Part shown: one piece after another, positions 47,021 to 59,900 of the stretch | Layout: every line of letters begins with the position of its first letter | How positions within the stretch are numbered: position 1 is the first letter of the stretch | Program-made: the position numbers and the translations under genes | Notes under the pieces: generated by a model | What the model was told of the DNA's origin: nothing | The model's database searches: none | The model's input: the letters and a program-made list of their open reading frames with translations, nothing else | DNA from: Neostapfia colusana | Taxonomy: Eukaryota > Streptophyta > Magnoliopsida > Poales > Poaceae | Reading direction: 5' to 3' | Assembly (NCBI GenBank): GCA_030760725.1 | Contig: JASWHV010000012.1 | Coordinates: 35,061,652 to 35,125,651, forward strand | DNA: 64,000 nt

Positions 47021-49845
47021 CCTTGCTCGTTCCCACTGCCGGCTCGACGGAATTTGTGTTTTGGCGCCGGTACACGTGAAGAACCGATCAAAACTAAATC
47101 GGGAAATTCTCTCCATACACTTGATCATCCGTTCTACAATTGAAACCTCAGCTACTAGAGCTCCTTGCACCCTCCCACACCGAAGACCGAAGCAAACCGT
47201 CCATCCCACGCCCGGGCGATGAGAATTCACCGCCGGCGGCAAAAACGGGTCGGTCCTGCGGTGAACCCCCTTTTCCCGCCATTTGCTGCAAGGTTTGGCA
47301 TGCGTTCCATGTTCCCCGACCACTAGGGATGCTTTATGGCAACTTATCTTGTCGGCAGAAGCTTGGGACACGCCGGAACGTGTCGATGCCGTGCCTCCGA
47401 GTGCTGCCGCCGATGCCGACCTGCTTCCGGCTGTTTTAATGAGGTGAGACCTTGCCCGGCAGCTGCGCAACGTTCCCACGGTCGTGTAGGGCGAAACCGG
47501 AGCAACAACGGTGGAGAATTGAGGGAGAACGAGCCGTGTCATGATCTGTGCCGGTGTGCACGCCTATTCTCTGGCGGGAGGTTGAAGAAACATCTGACCC
47601 GTGGGCCCCACCTTTGAGTTCTCTGTGTAAACTTCAAACGGAAAGTTATTCAAATTTGAAAGATCCATAACTTTGTGTAGAGAACTCCAAAAAGGGTGAC
47701 ACCAATTTTGTTAGAATCCTCATAAGGAGTACTTCACAGAGGAACAAAATTACTGCTATGAAAATGCCCAGGAATTTCTGTTGAATTGTTTTCAGTAAAT
47801 CCTTTAGAGATTTATTCCAGGAACAATTCTTTATGAAACATTCCCAAATTTGGGCAACAATCCTTTTCATAGTTACTGATATCCAGTAAAAATTTGAGCT
47901 TCATTGGAGTTCATTTGATAGGCTAAATTACCTTCCAATGTTCAGCCTTTATTTGGAAATTCAAATTCTAAACAGAAACTATTCAGAACTCCTGTCCAAC
48001 TTCAAAAATGCATATCTCTCTGTTGGTAGCTCCAAAAATGGTGAAACAAATTTTGTTAGAACCATGGAGACCTACCCTAATTAGATCTTCCACTGTTAGA
48101 TATGTTAAAACTCCAGATTTGGGCTCAGAATTCATAGAAGCCTTGTATTTGTGGGAATTTTGGTGACCACAAGATGCAATGAAATTTCTCCAAATTCTGC
48201 TCAGATTATCCTTAGAGAGTCTAGTATCCACTGTAAAAATCCCAAAGCCAATTAAGGAACACAAATAGCAGTAGCTATGAATAGGAGTGAATTCTTATAT
48301 TTCATTAGCACTTATACATATATTTTGCTACATCTCATATAGTGACCGAAGTTAAAGATACACCGTAGCCATTGGACGTCCTCCCACCAGACACTGACTT
48401 TCCTCGCAACCAGGCAAGCCCCGGTTTCCATTTACGTACTTTTGCAAAGTTTTCATTTGTATCACTTATGTTTAGGGTGTAATGCTTGCATTAGACTTAG
48501 GGTGATTGAAACCCAACTTGCATAACCTTTAAATCCTATGGAGGGTTGGGTAGTTTACAAACTCGACAAGTAGAGAATGCCATGCTAATGTTCTTAGAAC
48601 CTCTGTATAAGTCGAGTGGTTGGAATCTACTCGCGGGATAGGTATTTATTCACACAGTATGGAAAAGAGGTAGATAATGGCTTAAGATTGTGAAACTGAG
48701 ACCCGGCAGGTCAATAGGATGCAGTGAGCGGAGGTCTCACGTGCGTAGCCCTGTTAGTGTCGATTGAGGACCGAGCCGTGTGCAGCCCTGCTGGACAAGT
48801 ATTGAACAGTACAGGATGCATATTGGCATATGGGAACTAGGAAACTGATGCAATTGGTTAACCTGGGTGCCGAGGCTTACCCAACCGTTTTATAGGAGTC
48901 GGTTGAGGGTAGCAAGGTGTAAATATGCCGGTAGGCACAGACACGGTCCACGCGGGGACCTCCTGCCCGTTACGGATGGACCAGTTCGGCATTTGGGTTG
49001 CCTTTGAAAGGTTGTTGCATACAACAGAGTAGGAAGGTGTGAAGCACCACACTTCTGAAAGTGGGTGTATGTGACGTGGTATCCGGGTGTCTCCTGATTG
49101 AAATCACCCTCCCTCACGGTTATTTGAGTACCGCTTGTTCACTGTGCTGTGACGTAGTAAGAAGTGAAATAAGCCAACTGAATATGCTGCATTGAATTAT
49201 TAATGTCTTGAAACATTGTATGCTGTAGTTGTAGAGCTAATTAAGTTTATCTTCCACTTTGGGCATCACCACATCGGAGGAATGCATTTCTTGTTTGATT
49301 GTGGACTTCCGATGTGAGGGCTGCCTAAGACACATGAAACTGTTGCTATAAAACTGAAATTAAGGATTAATATGTAGGTGTGTCTTTACTTCAATGTCTG
49401 TTTCCTAGATTACACATCCCTGCATGTAGAGTTCCATGATTAGGGTTGTCGGTTAAGCCTTGCTGAGCCATCGTGCTCACGGTTGCAATATTTGAGCTGT
49501 GTGCAGGTGAGAGTTATGAGGAAGGTTCCGAGGACGAGGCGATGCCCCCGTCGGGGTATACGGCCGAGCTGGAGCCCTGCACGCCGCCGTGATCTCCGGT
49601 TCTATGTCGCTAGTATGTAGCGTCCCCGGGCTGGACAGCTGCACTTTTGCTTAGTTAGGATGAGAGACTAGCTATGTATAATACTTCCGCTGTATCAATA
49701 AGTTTGTAAAAGTCTGCTGTGTTTTTATATCAAATAAAAGTTTGTATGTTGTTCTTAATATTTTCTTGTGTGTTGTTGGGTGCCGCATCGCACGGCACCA
49801 CCCTCTGCGATCTCGGAGTGCATGAACCACGGGGTGGTCCCCACA
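47021..49845 (+). repeat. 3' part of a family C-type LTR (C2), interrupted by A3
   Basis: From about 47650 to 49380 it aligns with C3 (about 59910-61636) and from 49387 with C1. It ends GGTGGTCCCCACA at 49845. Its GC-rich part at 47021-47640 does not obviously match C3, so C2 may be a different subfamily. Contains the conserved LTR core, AATAAA at 49733-49738 and the U5 hairpin at 49779-49799. A 209-codon minus-strand frame at 46913-47542 spans the A3/C2 junction and is not a gene. The following bases, GAGCCCTGC, resume a B LTR. Confidence 0.82.
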
Positions 49846-52220
49846 GAGCCCTGCACAAATAAATGTGTATTTGGCCTTACTTGAAGCTCTTAGGGTGTTC
49901 TAAGGATTTTCATGGAGTAAGCCATGACTTTATGAAACTAGATTTTCAGAGGGTTCTAGTGGAATTGATTTCACCTAATTTGAAGATTCCTAGCAAAAGA
50001 TATGAGCTAAACAAGTTCAGAGAATATCTGAAAAATGTTTCTGCACATTTTTCATTTTCTCTGAAACAGTTCTATAAATCACATCATTAGGTGGACCAAA
50101 TGAGCTCAAATGGATCTGAAATTTTTATAGTAGCTCAGGGATATTATAAGGAATATCCTGGCCGAATTTCAGAATTTTCCATAAAAGGGTTCTCCAGTTA
50201 AAATTCTAAACATTTTAAAGTTTGAAGAATTAATTCTGGAGAAATAAAGATTTTCATGAGTTGAAACTTGAATTTGTTGGAAATTACTCAGAGATCTTAA
50301 TCCGACAAAATTTGGTTCACTCAATTTGGAGTTTCCTAGCTAAAGTTATGTGGATTTGAAGTTTGAACTAGAAACTGAAAATCTGGAAATGTTTAAATTT
50401 CTGCCAGTTTGTCCGGGGCTACGTGTCATGCTCTGGTGCGTTAGCACACGGGGTCACACAATTAATTGCGTGTAGCCGCACTCGATCTGGAGCCACAGAG
50501 AATCTGGCGCCCGGTTAACCGAGGCTGACACGCGGGGCCGCGGGTTGTCTTCAACCTCGCGCTCCCGTGCTCGGCCGCCGCGCCCTTCGCCAGAGGGGCT
50601 CTGCCGTGCACGAAGCTTTGATATTTTTTCCGCCTATGCCTAATCCCGCATGGGGAATACGATGCTGACCTTAGCTCGACATGAAAACAACTGGAACATG
50701 GCCGGCGACGAGCGGCAGCTTCGGAAGCACTTCGGCCGTGTCGGCTGGGCTCCCTAGCACCCCAAATGCTCAAGCATAAGGTCATACAGCATCAGTGCAC
50801 CCTAGGGAAGGTCGTCATGAACTAAAATGAGCTCGGGAACGGATTAATCTAGCATGTCACCGTGCGATCTAGGTCAAAAATTGGGAAAACTAGCAAAACT
50901 CGGAGAACAGTGGCTATACTCGATGGTTCTTTGAAGTTTCTGATCCTATGGACTCGCACGGGCGTCTAGAAGTAGGTTACTAAGTTCCATGATGAGAGGT
51001 GCAGTGTGTAGCACGAATTTTGAGAAGTGGTCTGGCGGTCTCTTTTGTACACCGGCGCAAAATCGTGAGATTCCAGCGACAGCAGGTCATAGCATGCAGC
51101 TGGGGCTTGCGGTAGTGGAAGAGAAGACTTGGACGAACCTCTTTGCTGTTCACAACTCGGGGCAAAATTGGCTGTCATGGCCGGACGAGGTGTTCTCGTG
51201 GCGGCGGCTCGGTCTGAACCGAAGAAGAAGAAATGGCTCGAAGAAGCTCGAGGACGATCTGTCACGGGCTGGAACCGGTGCGAGGACGTCGAAAAAGGGT
51301 CAGTGAACTCGGCTGCGGCCTCAGCTCGGCGTGACAGCCACTGGCTCGACCGGGCAACAGTAGAGCAGAGAGCTTCGGCGAGCGGCGCTTTTCTTTTGTG
51401 CGAGAGCGAAGCAACCGGTTCTGTGAGCGAGAAAATGGGTCGGTGCTTGTCCGAGGGTGAGAATGAGGGTGCGGGGAAACGGCTCGGTGGCCAGAGCACG
51501 CAGGCAGCTGGTGGCGATGTGTTCTCGCCATGGCGTCCGCTCGGCTGCGCGCAAGAACCCGAGCACCAGGCTTCAGTCGGTTTGATCACCTGGGTGACTG
51601 ACATAAGGGCCCCACTCCTCAGTTTTAACATCACAAATTAAACTCCTACTGCTCTTAATTCTTGGGGACCCTAATACCCTTGGCCATTTGATCAATCACA
51701 AAATTGGGATTTGGTTTGTAAAGTGATCAAATTGTGGAATTGGTTTGATTGAATTTGTAGCAAATGTGAACTGAAATTCAAATTTGATTTGAATTTAGCC
51801 AAAATAGCTCATGTCAAGATCAACTCCAATTGGAGCAAAAATTGGTGTGTGAGCTCTGAAAAATGTGCTGAGTGTGAATATGAGCACCACTTTTGAATTC
51901 ATGTGATAAAAAGAGTTTGAATTTGAATTTACATTCAAACTAACCCTTTTTCTATGTGTACCCAAAAATACCTCAAAAGGTTTTGGATTTGGGTAAAATT
52001 TGGCCTGAGCATTCCTAACGAGGTTCAGGAGTTTTTTCATATTCTCAGCCCCTATATGATGCATGTGAGAAATCCCACTTTTGCATTTTGTGAGTTTATC
52101 TCCTAATGAATTTCTTGATGGTGGTTATTTGCTTTTCAAAGGTGTTCATATACTTTCCTCAAATGAGCTGAGTGTGGTGTGATGAACACATTCAGAAAAT
52201 GAAAAACTTGGGCCCTTACG
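49846..52220 (-). repeat. Fragment of an old family B LTR (B3), interrupted by C2
   Basis: Aligns with about 27435-29821 of the B1-B2 shared LTR. In sense orientation its start is degraded: the terminal TG is CG at 52219-52220. Contents: AT-rich 49846-50400, GC-rich 50400-51620, AT-rich 51620-52220. Open frames of 170 codons (51129-51641 plus) and 222 codons (50966-51634 minus) overlap in the GC-rich block; neither has a recognisable domain, and both depend on the low stop density of GC-rich DNA. Confidence 0.82.
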
Positions 52221-52289
52221 TTCCTCCCCCCTTAAAAGAAACTCGTCCCGAGATTATAAGGAGAAAATGAGAGAGAGGACGGTGGAAAA
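52221..52289 (-). other. 69-bp relic of a B internal region between two LTRs
   Basis: Contains a polypurine tract, the CTCGGGACGAG palindrome and the region just after the pol stop, then jumps straight to an LTR end at 52290. All of pol, the accessory ORF, leader and primer site are missing, consistent with one large deletion with a breakpoint next to the LTR. Confidence 0.8.
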
Positions 52290-55200
52290 TGACGCGGCCC
52301 CACGGCTTCGTCGAGCCAGGATCACGCTGAGGGGTGCTGCGTTGCACAACACCGGATAACGCACATCAAAGATACAAAGCGGAAGCAATGTTTTATTACA
52401 TAAACGAGTTTCTGAACATTTTTAGAACAAAATATGTTCAGTCTACACTCACGGGCGTAGACTACACACCGAGTTCACGTTCAGCCGGTGAACGTGTCCC
52501 CGCTAGCACACACGCACACTAACACAGCGGCGTGCACAACTCCCACTCGACGGGTTTTCCCTCTTGGGGTTCTGTCTCCTCCTCTGGAGTCCCTTCCTCA
52601 TAACACCCTACAAAAGCTTCAAACACAAGCAGTGAGCACGATAGATCAGCAAATCTGACCCGTCTCTCCTATACATGAAACTTCTACATGAAGGAATTAG
52701 GGTACATGAGGTAATTAAGTTGCAAAGGACTCGCCTAATTATTTGAACCTTATTTTCAAGTTTTAGCAGCAGTTATGGAGAACCTCACGCTAAGGCACAT
52801 AAGAGAGCCGCAATCAAACAAGAAATGCATTTCTCTCATGTACGTTGCCCAAGGTCCAAAAGAAATTTAATTAGCTCTAAACTACAGCAAGTCATTAACA
52901 ATCAAAGTATAGCTTTCAATCAGCAACTTTTACATGACTCTAGCCTGTTCTTTCTACGTCACGGTACAGTGAACAAGTGGTACTCACTGACCGTGAGGGA
53001 CGGCGATTATAATTGATTTACACCTGCAGGGTTACCCGAATATCCCGTCACGTACGCCCATACTTGATGTTGCCTACAGCAACCATCATGGACGTCGTAC
53101 GCAACCACCTTTAACCCGTCAGCCAAATGCTGAACCGGTCCTATCGTACCAAGCAAGAGGTCTCTGCACGCGCATCCGCAGTGCCGCCAGCTGATTTACA
53201 CCTCAAGCTCTCCACCTACCCTCTGGACGACAAGCAATGCCTCAACACCCAGCTACCCGAATTACATCGGTTTCCCGGTTCCCATATATCCGGTAGGTCT
53301 TCGGTACTGTTCTAGCTTGTTCAACAGTCCCGCACATGGCTCGGTCCTCAATCGACACAAGCGGAGCTATGGCACCCATGCCTGAACGTCCTGCTGCCCT
53401 TACTCTCTGCTGGGTCTCATTTTTCTCGCCATGTGTTTCATTTGCTATCTTTACCCGAGTAGTGTGCCTCTAGCCTATTCTCGCGAGCAGTCCCAACTAC
53501 TCGACTTGTACCGAATCCTACACCATCTTAGCGTTGCAGAAGCTAATAGACGTTTACAAACCTAGGCCCAACCCAGGGTTTTCTTAGCTATGCATTTGGG
53601 TTTTCAAACAAGACTCTAATGCAAAATTTAAGTGGGTGCTCCAAGTAAGTTCTGAAAACAGTAAAATTTATAAAAAGGCTGATGCAAACCGGAGCTTGCC
53701 TTGCTGCTGTTGGTCATAAGCTAGCTTCTCCTCTGGAGTGGTGAAGTCTAAGACTTTGGGCTCCTCCTCAACCTTAGCGACTACATGAGATAAATACATA
53801 TATCTGTCAATTTGAATGCATTTGAATTGAAGTTGAATTTGTGAAGACTATAAGTCTTACTAGACAGGTCCAATGACTCTGAAATTTTTACTGTGGGTTG
53901 GATACAACCTGAACAGTGACTTGGCCAAGTTTCATTTGCAGCACAGCTCATTTGAGCCCTCGACAAATAATTGTGTACTTGGCCTTAATTGGAGCCCGTA
54001 GGGTGTTCTAGGGATTTTCATGGAGCAAAGCAATGACTTTCTGAAAATTAGATTTTCAGAGGGTTGTAATGGAGTTGGTTTCACTTAATTTGAAGGCTCC
54101 TAGCCAAAGATATGAGCTAAACAATTTCAGGGAAAATCTGAAAATGTTTTTGGACATTTTCCATTTTCTCTGGAACAGTTTTATTAATCACACCATTAGG
54201 TGGATCAAATGAGCTCAAATGGATCTGAAAGTTTTATTGTAGCTCAAGGATATTATGGTCAAAATCCTGGCCAAATTTCAGAATTTTCCTCCAGAGGGTT
54301 CTCCAGTTAAAATTCTAAACATTTTAAATTTTGAAGAATTAATTATGGAGAAATAACGATTTTAATAAAGTGAAACTTGATTTGTTGGAAATTACTCAGA
54401 GAGATGAATCCAACAAAATTTGGTTCACTCGATTTGGAGTTTCCTAGCAAAAGTTATGTGGGTTTGAAGTTGAACTACATCTGAAAAGAGGGGAAATGTT
54501 TAAAACACTGCACGTGGGACCCACGCAGTGTCTTCTTCAACCTCCCGCCAGCGCCCGAGTGCGCGAAGCACAGCGACGGTGGCGCGGCTCGTTGTCAGCC
54601 GTTACTGTCTAATTCTGGACATGGTTTCTTCCTACGTGACCCTTAGAGCACGGCACACACGCCGGGCAACTTCTCGCGTCTTGACATCGCTGGGAACGTA
54701 GTCGGCGACGGTGGCGGCGGAATTAAGCTCGGGTCCGACGGTGCTAGCTCGTCTTGGCGGTGAACACAATCAACCAACAGGTCGTAAAGCACCACTGGGG
54801 CACGGGGAAGCTAACCCTGCCCTTCTCTTGGCCGGAGATCACCTGGAAAGTAGACTTCATCGGCGACCCGAGCCGTTTTTACGGGCGGTGGCCAAAATAC
54901 GGTGCTCTGCTCACTGGATTGATCATCATCGCTAGGATTTGGCTGAGATAACTGTAAGGTGCTACTCTAGCTACAGCTCGACCAGGATTTCCAGTGATCA
55001 AGTGATAGAGATGAATTTCCAGTTTTGGGTTCTCGGTGTTCTATACGACGATCATCGGGAAAATTGAAATTCCGGCTAACCGGCGCCAATGCGGCGCTAG
55101 GGAGCTCGGAGAGAGCTACTAGACTTCGATGCTAACCTCAGAGACCAGTTTTCTGCACCGGAGAAGCTTGGAGCTTCTCGGACGACGGTGTCAAGTTGGA

Positions 55201-56218
55201 GAAGCTTCGAGGTTTACAGAGTAATGGAAGATCGGCTCGGACAAGCTAGAAAGGAGCTGATCACGAGCAGCTGAGGGCTGGAGCACGACGAGCAAAGGTC
55301 GGCGGTACCGTTTCTGGCCTCAGCTCGTTGTGGGAAGGACGGGTTTGGCCGGTCGATGGCAAGGTGGGGGTTTTGGAGGTGCGGCAGTTCTCTTCGGGTT
55401 TTCAGTGCGAGGAGACGTCGGCACAGCAGTGAGGCGGCTCTGTGGCGTCCGGGACGGGATGATAACAAGCTGGGACATCGGTTTGCAGCTGGGATCGGCA
55501 ATCAGGAGGTGGCAGCGGCGTGCAGCACCATGGCGCCTGCGTGAGCGCGCGCAAGACCCGAGTCCCGGTTGCTTCAGTCGGTTAACTGGCTTGTGGGGCT
55601 GACAAGTGGGACCCACTTCCATTTTAACCTCTGAAGTTAACTTCCTCCCACTGCTCTAAACAGTAGTCCCAATAATACCCCTTGAAATTTGAATTATCTA
55701 CCAATTGCCCATTTGAACTTCATAGAATTCAAATTGTGAAGTGTTTGAATATATTTTCAGCACATATGCAGTTTGAATTCAATTTGAATATGCTAAAATC
55801 GGCTCATGTAAGATCAACTCCAAATGGAGTGAAAATTTTTGTGTGAGCTAACAAAAATATGCTGAGTGTGAATATGCATCCCACTTTTGAATCCATGGGA
55901 TGAAAGGAGTTTGTATTTGAATTTGAGTTCAAAATATCCTTTTTCTTATTATACCCAAATATACCTCAAAAAGGTTTTTGATTTGGGTGAAATTTGGCAT
56001 AAGCATTCCTATCAAGGTGTAGGAGTTTTTCATATGCCCATCCTCTATATGATGCATGTGGGAAATACCACTTTTGCATTTTGTGAGTTCATCCTCTAAT
56101 GACCATATTGATTGTGGTTACATGCTCTTCACATGTGTTCATAAGTTTTCCTCAAATGAGGTGTGTGTGTGTGGTGTCATGAACACTTTGGATGTGTGCA
56201 AAAACTCAGGCTCTTACA
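52290..56218 (-). repeat. Old family B LTR (B4), 3929 bp
   Basis: Sense start TGTAAGAGCC at 56218 beside a polypurine tract, sense end at 52290 (TGACGCGGCCCC in plus). U5 hairpin at 52333-52353. The core palindrome region lies near 53480-53510. GC-rich block 54500-55610. It is clearly more diverged than the B1-B2 LTRs. It is flanked by internal sequence on both sides, one side being the 69-bp relic, so it is the third case of a shared LTR in this window. Confidence 0.82.
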
Positions 56219-56969
56219 TTCCTCCCCCCTTAAAAGAATCTCGTCACGAGATTATAAGGTGAAAATGAGAGAGAGGACGGTGGAAAAATTACCGTATGTC
56301 TGACACGAAAAATTCAGGGTAGTTAGCGCGAAGAAATCCTTCGCTCTCCCATGTCGCTTCGTCTACGGAGTGATTACTCCATAGAACTTTGTAGAACCAC
56401 AATGTACGGTTGCGTGTGGTTCGTGCCTTTTCATCAATTATCTGAACCGGTTCCTCCCTATACGTGAGATCTGGTTCCAGTTCTTCAATATCCTCCAGCT
56501 GAATGGTAGTTGATAGCTTAAGACACTTGCTCAGCTGAGAAATATGAAAGATATCGTGCACACCGGAAAGTGTTTCGGGTAATTCCAGCGTGTATGCAAC
56601 TGATCCACATCTTTCTGTAATATGGAATGGACCGATGAATCGGGGTGCCAACTTTCCTCTGACCCCGAATCTGTTCACGCCCTTCATTGGAGACACACGT
56701 AGATATACGTGATCCCCGACTTCAAATTGTAACGGGCGTCTTCTCCGGTCCGCATACTATTTTTGTCGGGATTGGGTGGCTTTTAGGTTCGCTTGAATCA
56801 GCCGAACCTTTTCCTCCGCGTTGTTGACAAGATCAACCCCGAAGGTGACCCTTTTGCCAGACTCACACCAATTCAGTGGTGTGCAGCATTTTCTCCCGTA
56901 TAGCGCCTCGTAAGGCGCCATATTAATGCTGGCTTGGTACCCATTGTTGTACGAGAACTAGGCCAACGG
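56219..56969 (-). pseudogene. Integrase C-terminus and chromodomain fragment (B5), cut by C3
   Basis: Polypurine tract at 56219-56236, then a pol 3' end on the minus strand. The GPF module and chromodomain (56289-56696) are open and join in frame with the upstream integrase part, without the one-base lesion of B1 and B2. Two stops lie further upstream: TAG in place of Gln at about 56756-56758, and TAG in place of Glu just inside the C3 junction (56959-56961). The fragment ends at 56969 where C3 begins. AACGG (56965-56969) is the candidate C3 target duplication. The rest of this pol is outside the window. Confidence 0.85.
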
Positions 56970-59900
56970 TGTAAAAGCCCAAGAAAGTGACTTGCAAAAA
57001 AAAATATTCATGACCTCTCAACACCACAGCTCATGTGGTGGATATCTCATGAACACTTGTGAAGAGCAAGTAAACACCATCAAGAGGATGATTAGAGGAA
57101 AATCCCATAACTCCAAAAAGTGGAAGCTCACACACATGAACATGAAAGGTTGAGCTCACCCCTAGAACTTAAATAGTTTTGGGAAGGCTCAGGCCAAATT
57201 TCATGCAAATCCAAGACTTTTTGAGGCATTTTTGGAAACATGTGAAAAAGGGGCCAATTTGAATGCAAATTCAAATTGCAGCCACTTTCATCACTTGAAT
57301 TCAAAAGTTGACTTCATATTCAAACTCAGCACAATTTTTCTGAGTTAGTCCACCAATTTTCATCCCCATTGGACTTCATCTTGTCGGGAGCCAAATTTGT
57401 AATAATACAAACTGAATTTGAATTTCAAATTCAAATGGGCAGCAAATTTAGCCAAACCAATTTTGGTTGAAGAATTCAAATTCAAACCATAACTTTAGGG
57501 CTAAGTCTCTCATTCAATTGTGAGTAGCTGGGATCTTTTCAGTAAAAATTGGAAAAGATGTAGAGGGAGAGCTGGGGCCCACTGGTCAGTGAGTCAGCCT
57601 CCACTAAACCGACTCAACCCGAAGGATTCAACCACGGCGACCGTCGGGCGCACAGGGGGCCACCAGTTCGATCGGTTAACGCCACCTAGATCACGGTGAA
57701 AAACTCGGCTCAAAGTCCAGCACACGAGCTACTCCATCCGTTCTCTTCATTCCCCAGTGGAACCAGCAACCACCGCGCGGTAAAGATTGTTTCCGCTCGC
57801 AAGCTGTTGCCGCCGTTCTCTGATCGCCGGCGATCAGCCGATCCCGGCTGCTTCACGCGCCACCACCAGAGAAGAAAAGGTGTCCCTGCTTGTAAGGAAA
57901 CTGTAGGAGGAAACATTTCACCGTTTCATGCTGGGTAGAGAGAGAATTCTGAGTTTCCTCCACGGTGTACCTTAGGGTTAGCAATCTGTCATCGGTGAAA
58001 TTCGTTGCAGAGAGGCAACCCGCCGGTCGAGCTGCAGCTCACACACGCTGTAGACAACCGTTCGCTTCTTCCCGAGCAAGAACCCTCATGAACAACCATC
58101 CCAAACCCTAGTTTCATCGATAACAGTCCGGCGGAAGAGAGGGTCACCAGTGAGGTCCGGGTTGCCAGCCGTTTATGTAAAATCCCCAAAAAGTGGTAGC
58201 AAGAAAAATTCAGCTCATGTAAACTTAGGAAAAATGAGGGGAATTAAAAATTTGAATTATAAGGTGTAAGTTCGAAGTGAGGATTCAAACTTCCCAAGAC
58301 TTCCAAACATGGAGATCTAAAGGAATAACTTGGATCTTCATATTCCAAATATTCACCTTTCCAAATTTCAGCTCATTTGGAGGAGTTTCAATATTTGTTT
58401 GGGATTAAAAGGAGAAGCCCTCTAATCTGAATTTCAAACTCAGTTTCAAATTCCAATTTCCTCAATTTGCAAATTTGGTTCCACAAATGTGTTTTCCACA
58501 TTTGATTTAGCAGCCATGCCAAAAAATCAAAATTTTGGCGTTGGTTTGCTAGGTTTTGGAACAATGCAAAAGGAAGAAATTCAAATTCCATTTCAAATCC
58601 AAATGACCATATTCAATTCAAACTACATAACAGAATTCAAATCATTTGAATTCAACTTTTCAATCCTTAACTTTGAGGCAAAGCATAGCCTTAAATGTTG
58701 AGTAGCTGGGCGAGAAATATCATTGAAAAATTGGATAAAAATTTGATGTGGTGGGATCCAATTGTCATCCACACAAAAGAGTAAACCGACCTGTTTTTCA
58801 CCTCGGTCGATCACAGTGCGCCAGCGCTCGCCTGCTACCCGCACCCGGGGCTCCACCGATCTGGTTCTCGCTGCCCCCGACGTCGGCACGCGCGTGGGCG
58901 ATCAGAGCAGCCGCCCGAGTGCCCCAGCCCTATTTCTCTTCCCCCCCCCTTAGCTCATGTTGCGACGCAGCCGTTTCATTCGCACCGAACACCGCCGGCC
59001 GTTTCCTCCCGATCACACCACAACCATCGAGCTCAGTTGCTCGAGCTCCCAACAGCAAAGAGCAGCGCCCACCAGTGCTCTATATGGCTAGCCACTCCTT
59101 CCCACGGTCCCGAGCTTGATTGCATCGGGAAACAGCAAACTTGCCGCGGGTCTCGGGTGAACACAGAAAAACCAAGAGAGGTCGCCGTGGACAGCTCACA
59201 CCGAGCAAGATCACGCCAAAACAAGCCAGCCCCTCAGTGCATCCTCGACCCCAGCTGCTCGAGCCAAAAGCTTAGTCCTGTACATTGATCACAGCAGAAG
59301 AATTTCGAGTTTTTCTCCCGGGCAGTACAAACCGACCCCGAGGTAAGAATTTGCCAAATTCTTCGTTAGTTCATGTTCTCGTTGATTCAAACTGTGCACA
59401 AAGCTTCCTAACTACTTGGCGCACTTCCTCCATCGATTTTAGACCTAGATATGGTGTGTAGAAGAAGAATTTCCGCGTATTGACAATGGCGCACCGCCGG
59501 ACCCCATCGGGCGCACGGTGCCGATGGGTTTGCAGCGCTCCCCGATCAGTTTAGACTCTATGTCGAGCTTCTACACCATCTACTGATGCTCTAGAGCCAA
59601 AATCCTGATCATTTGATGAAGTTATGGGCCGCCACGACATTGCCGGAGACCTAGGTCTCACTGTTGCCAGTGCGCGGTGGTTTCGGGGGAGAGTCGGCCG
59701 CCGGGGACTCCACTAGGGTGTTCAGCGTGCCGGAAAATAGAGGGACAGCCAGTATGGGGCTGGGAGATGGCCGGGAAGGCCTTTCCCGCCACCCTCGCCG
59801 GAGCAACGCTGCAGGATACTCTGTTTGGCGCAAGGTAGAAGAGGGAGCTGACGGGTGGGGCCCACATCCAGGATTTAGACATTTCCAGATTTTCCTAATT

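Noticed and set aside
46913..47542. 209-codon minus-strand frame
   Set aside because: It runs across the junction between the A3 LTR and the C2 LTR, so it is a chance product of nesting.
50966..51641. Overlapping open frames of 222 and 170 codons in the B3 LTR
   Set aside because: They lie in a GC-rich LTR block, on both strands at once, are low in complexity and have no recognisable domain. Equivalent regions of the other B LTRs do not keep the same frames intact.
54711..54951. Short frames in the B4 LTR including a WGTGKLTLPFSW stretch
   Set aside because: The tryptophan-rich string looked like a small viral-type motif, but it sits in an LTR GC-rich block, is not kept in other B LTRs and is very short.
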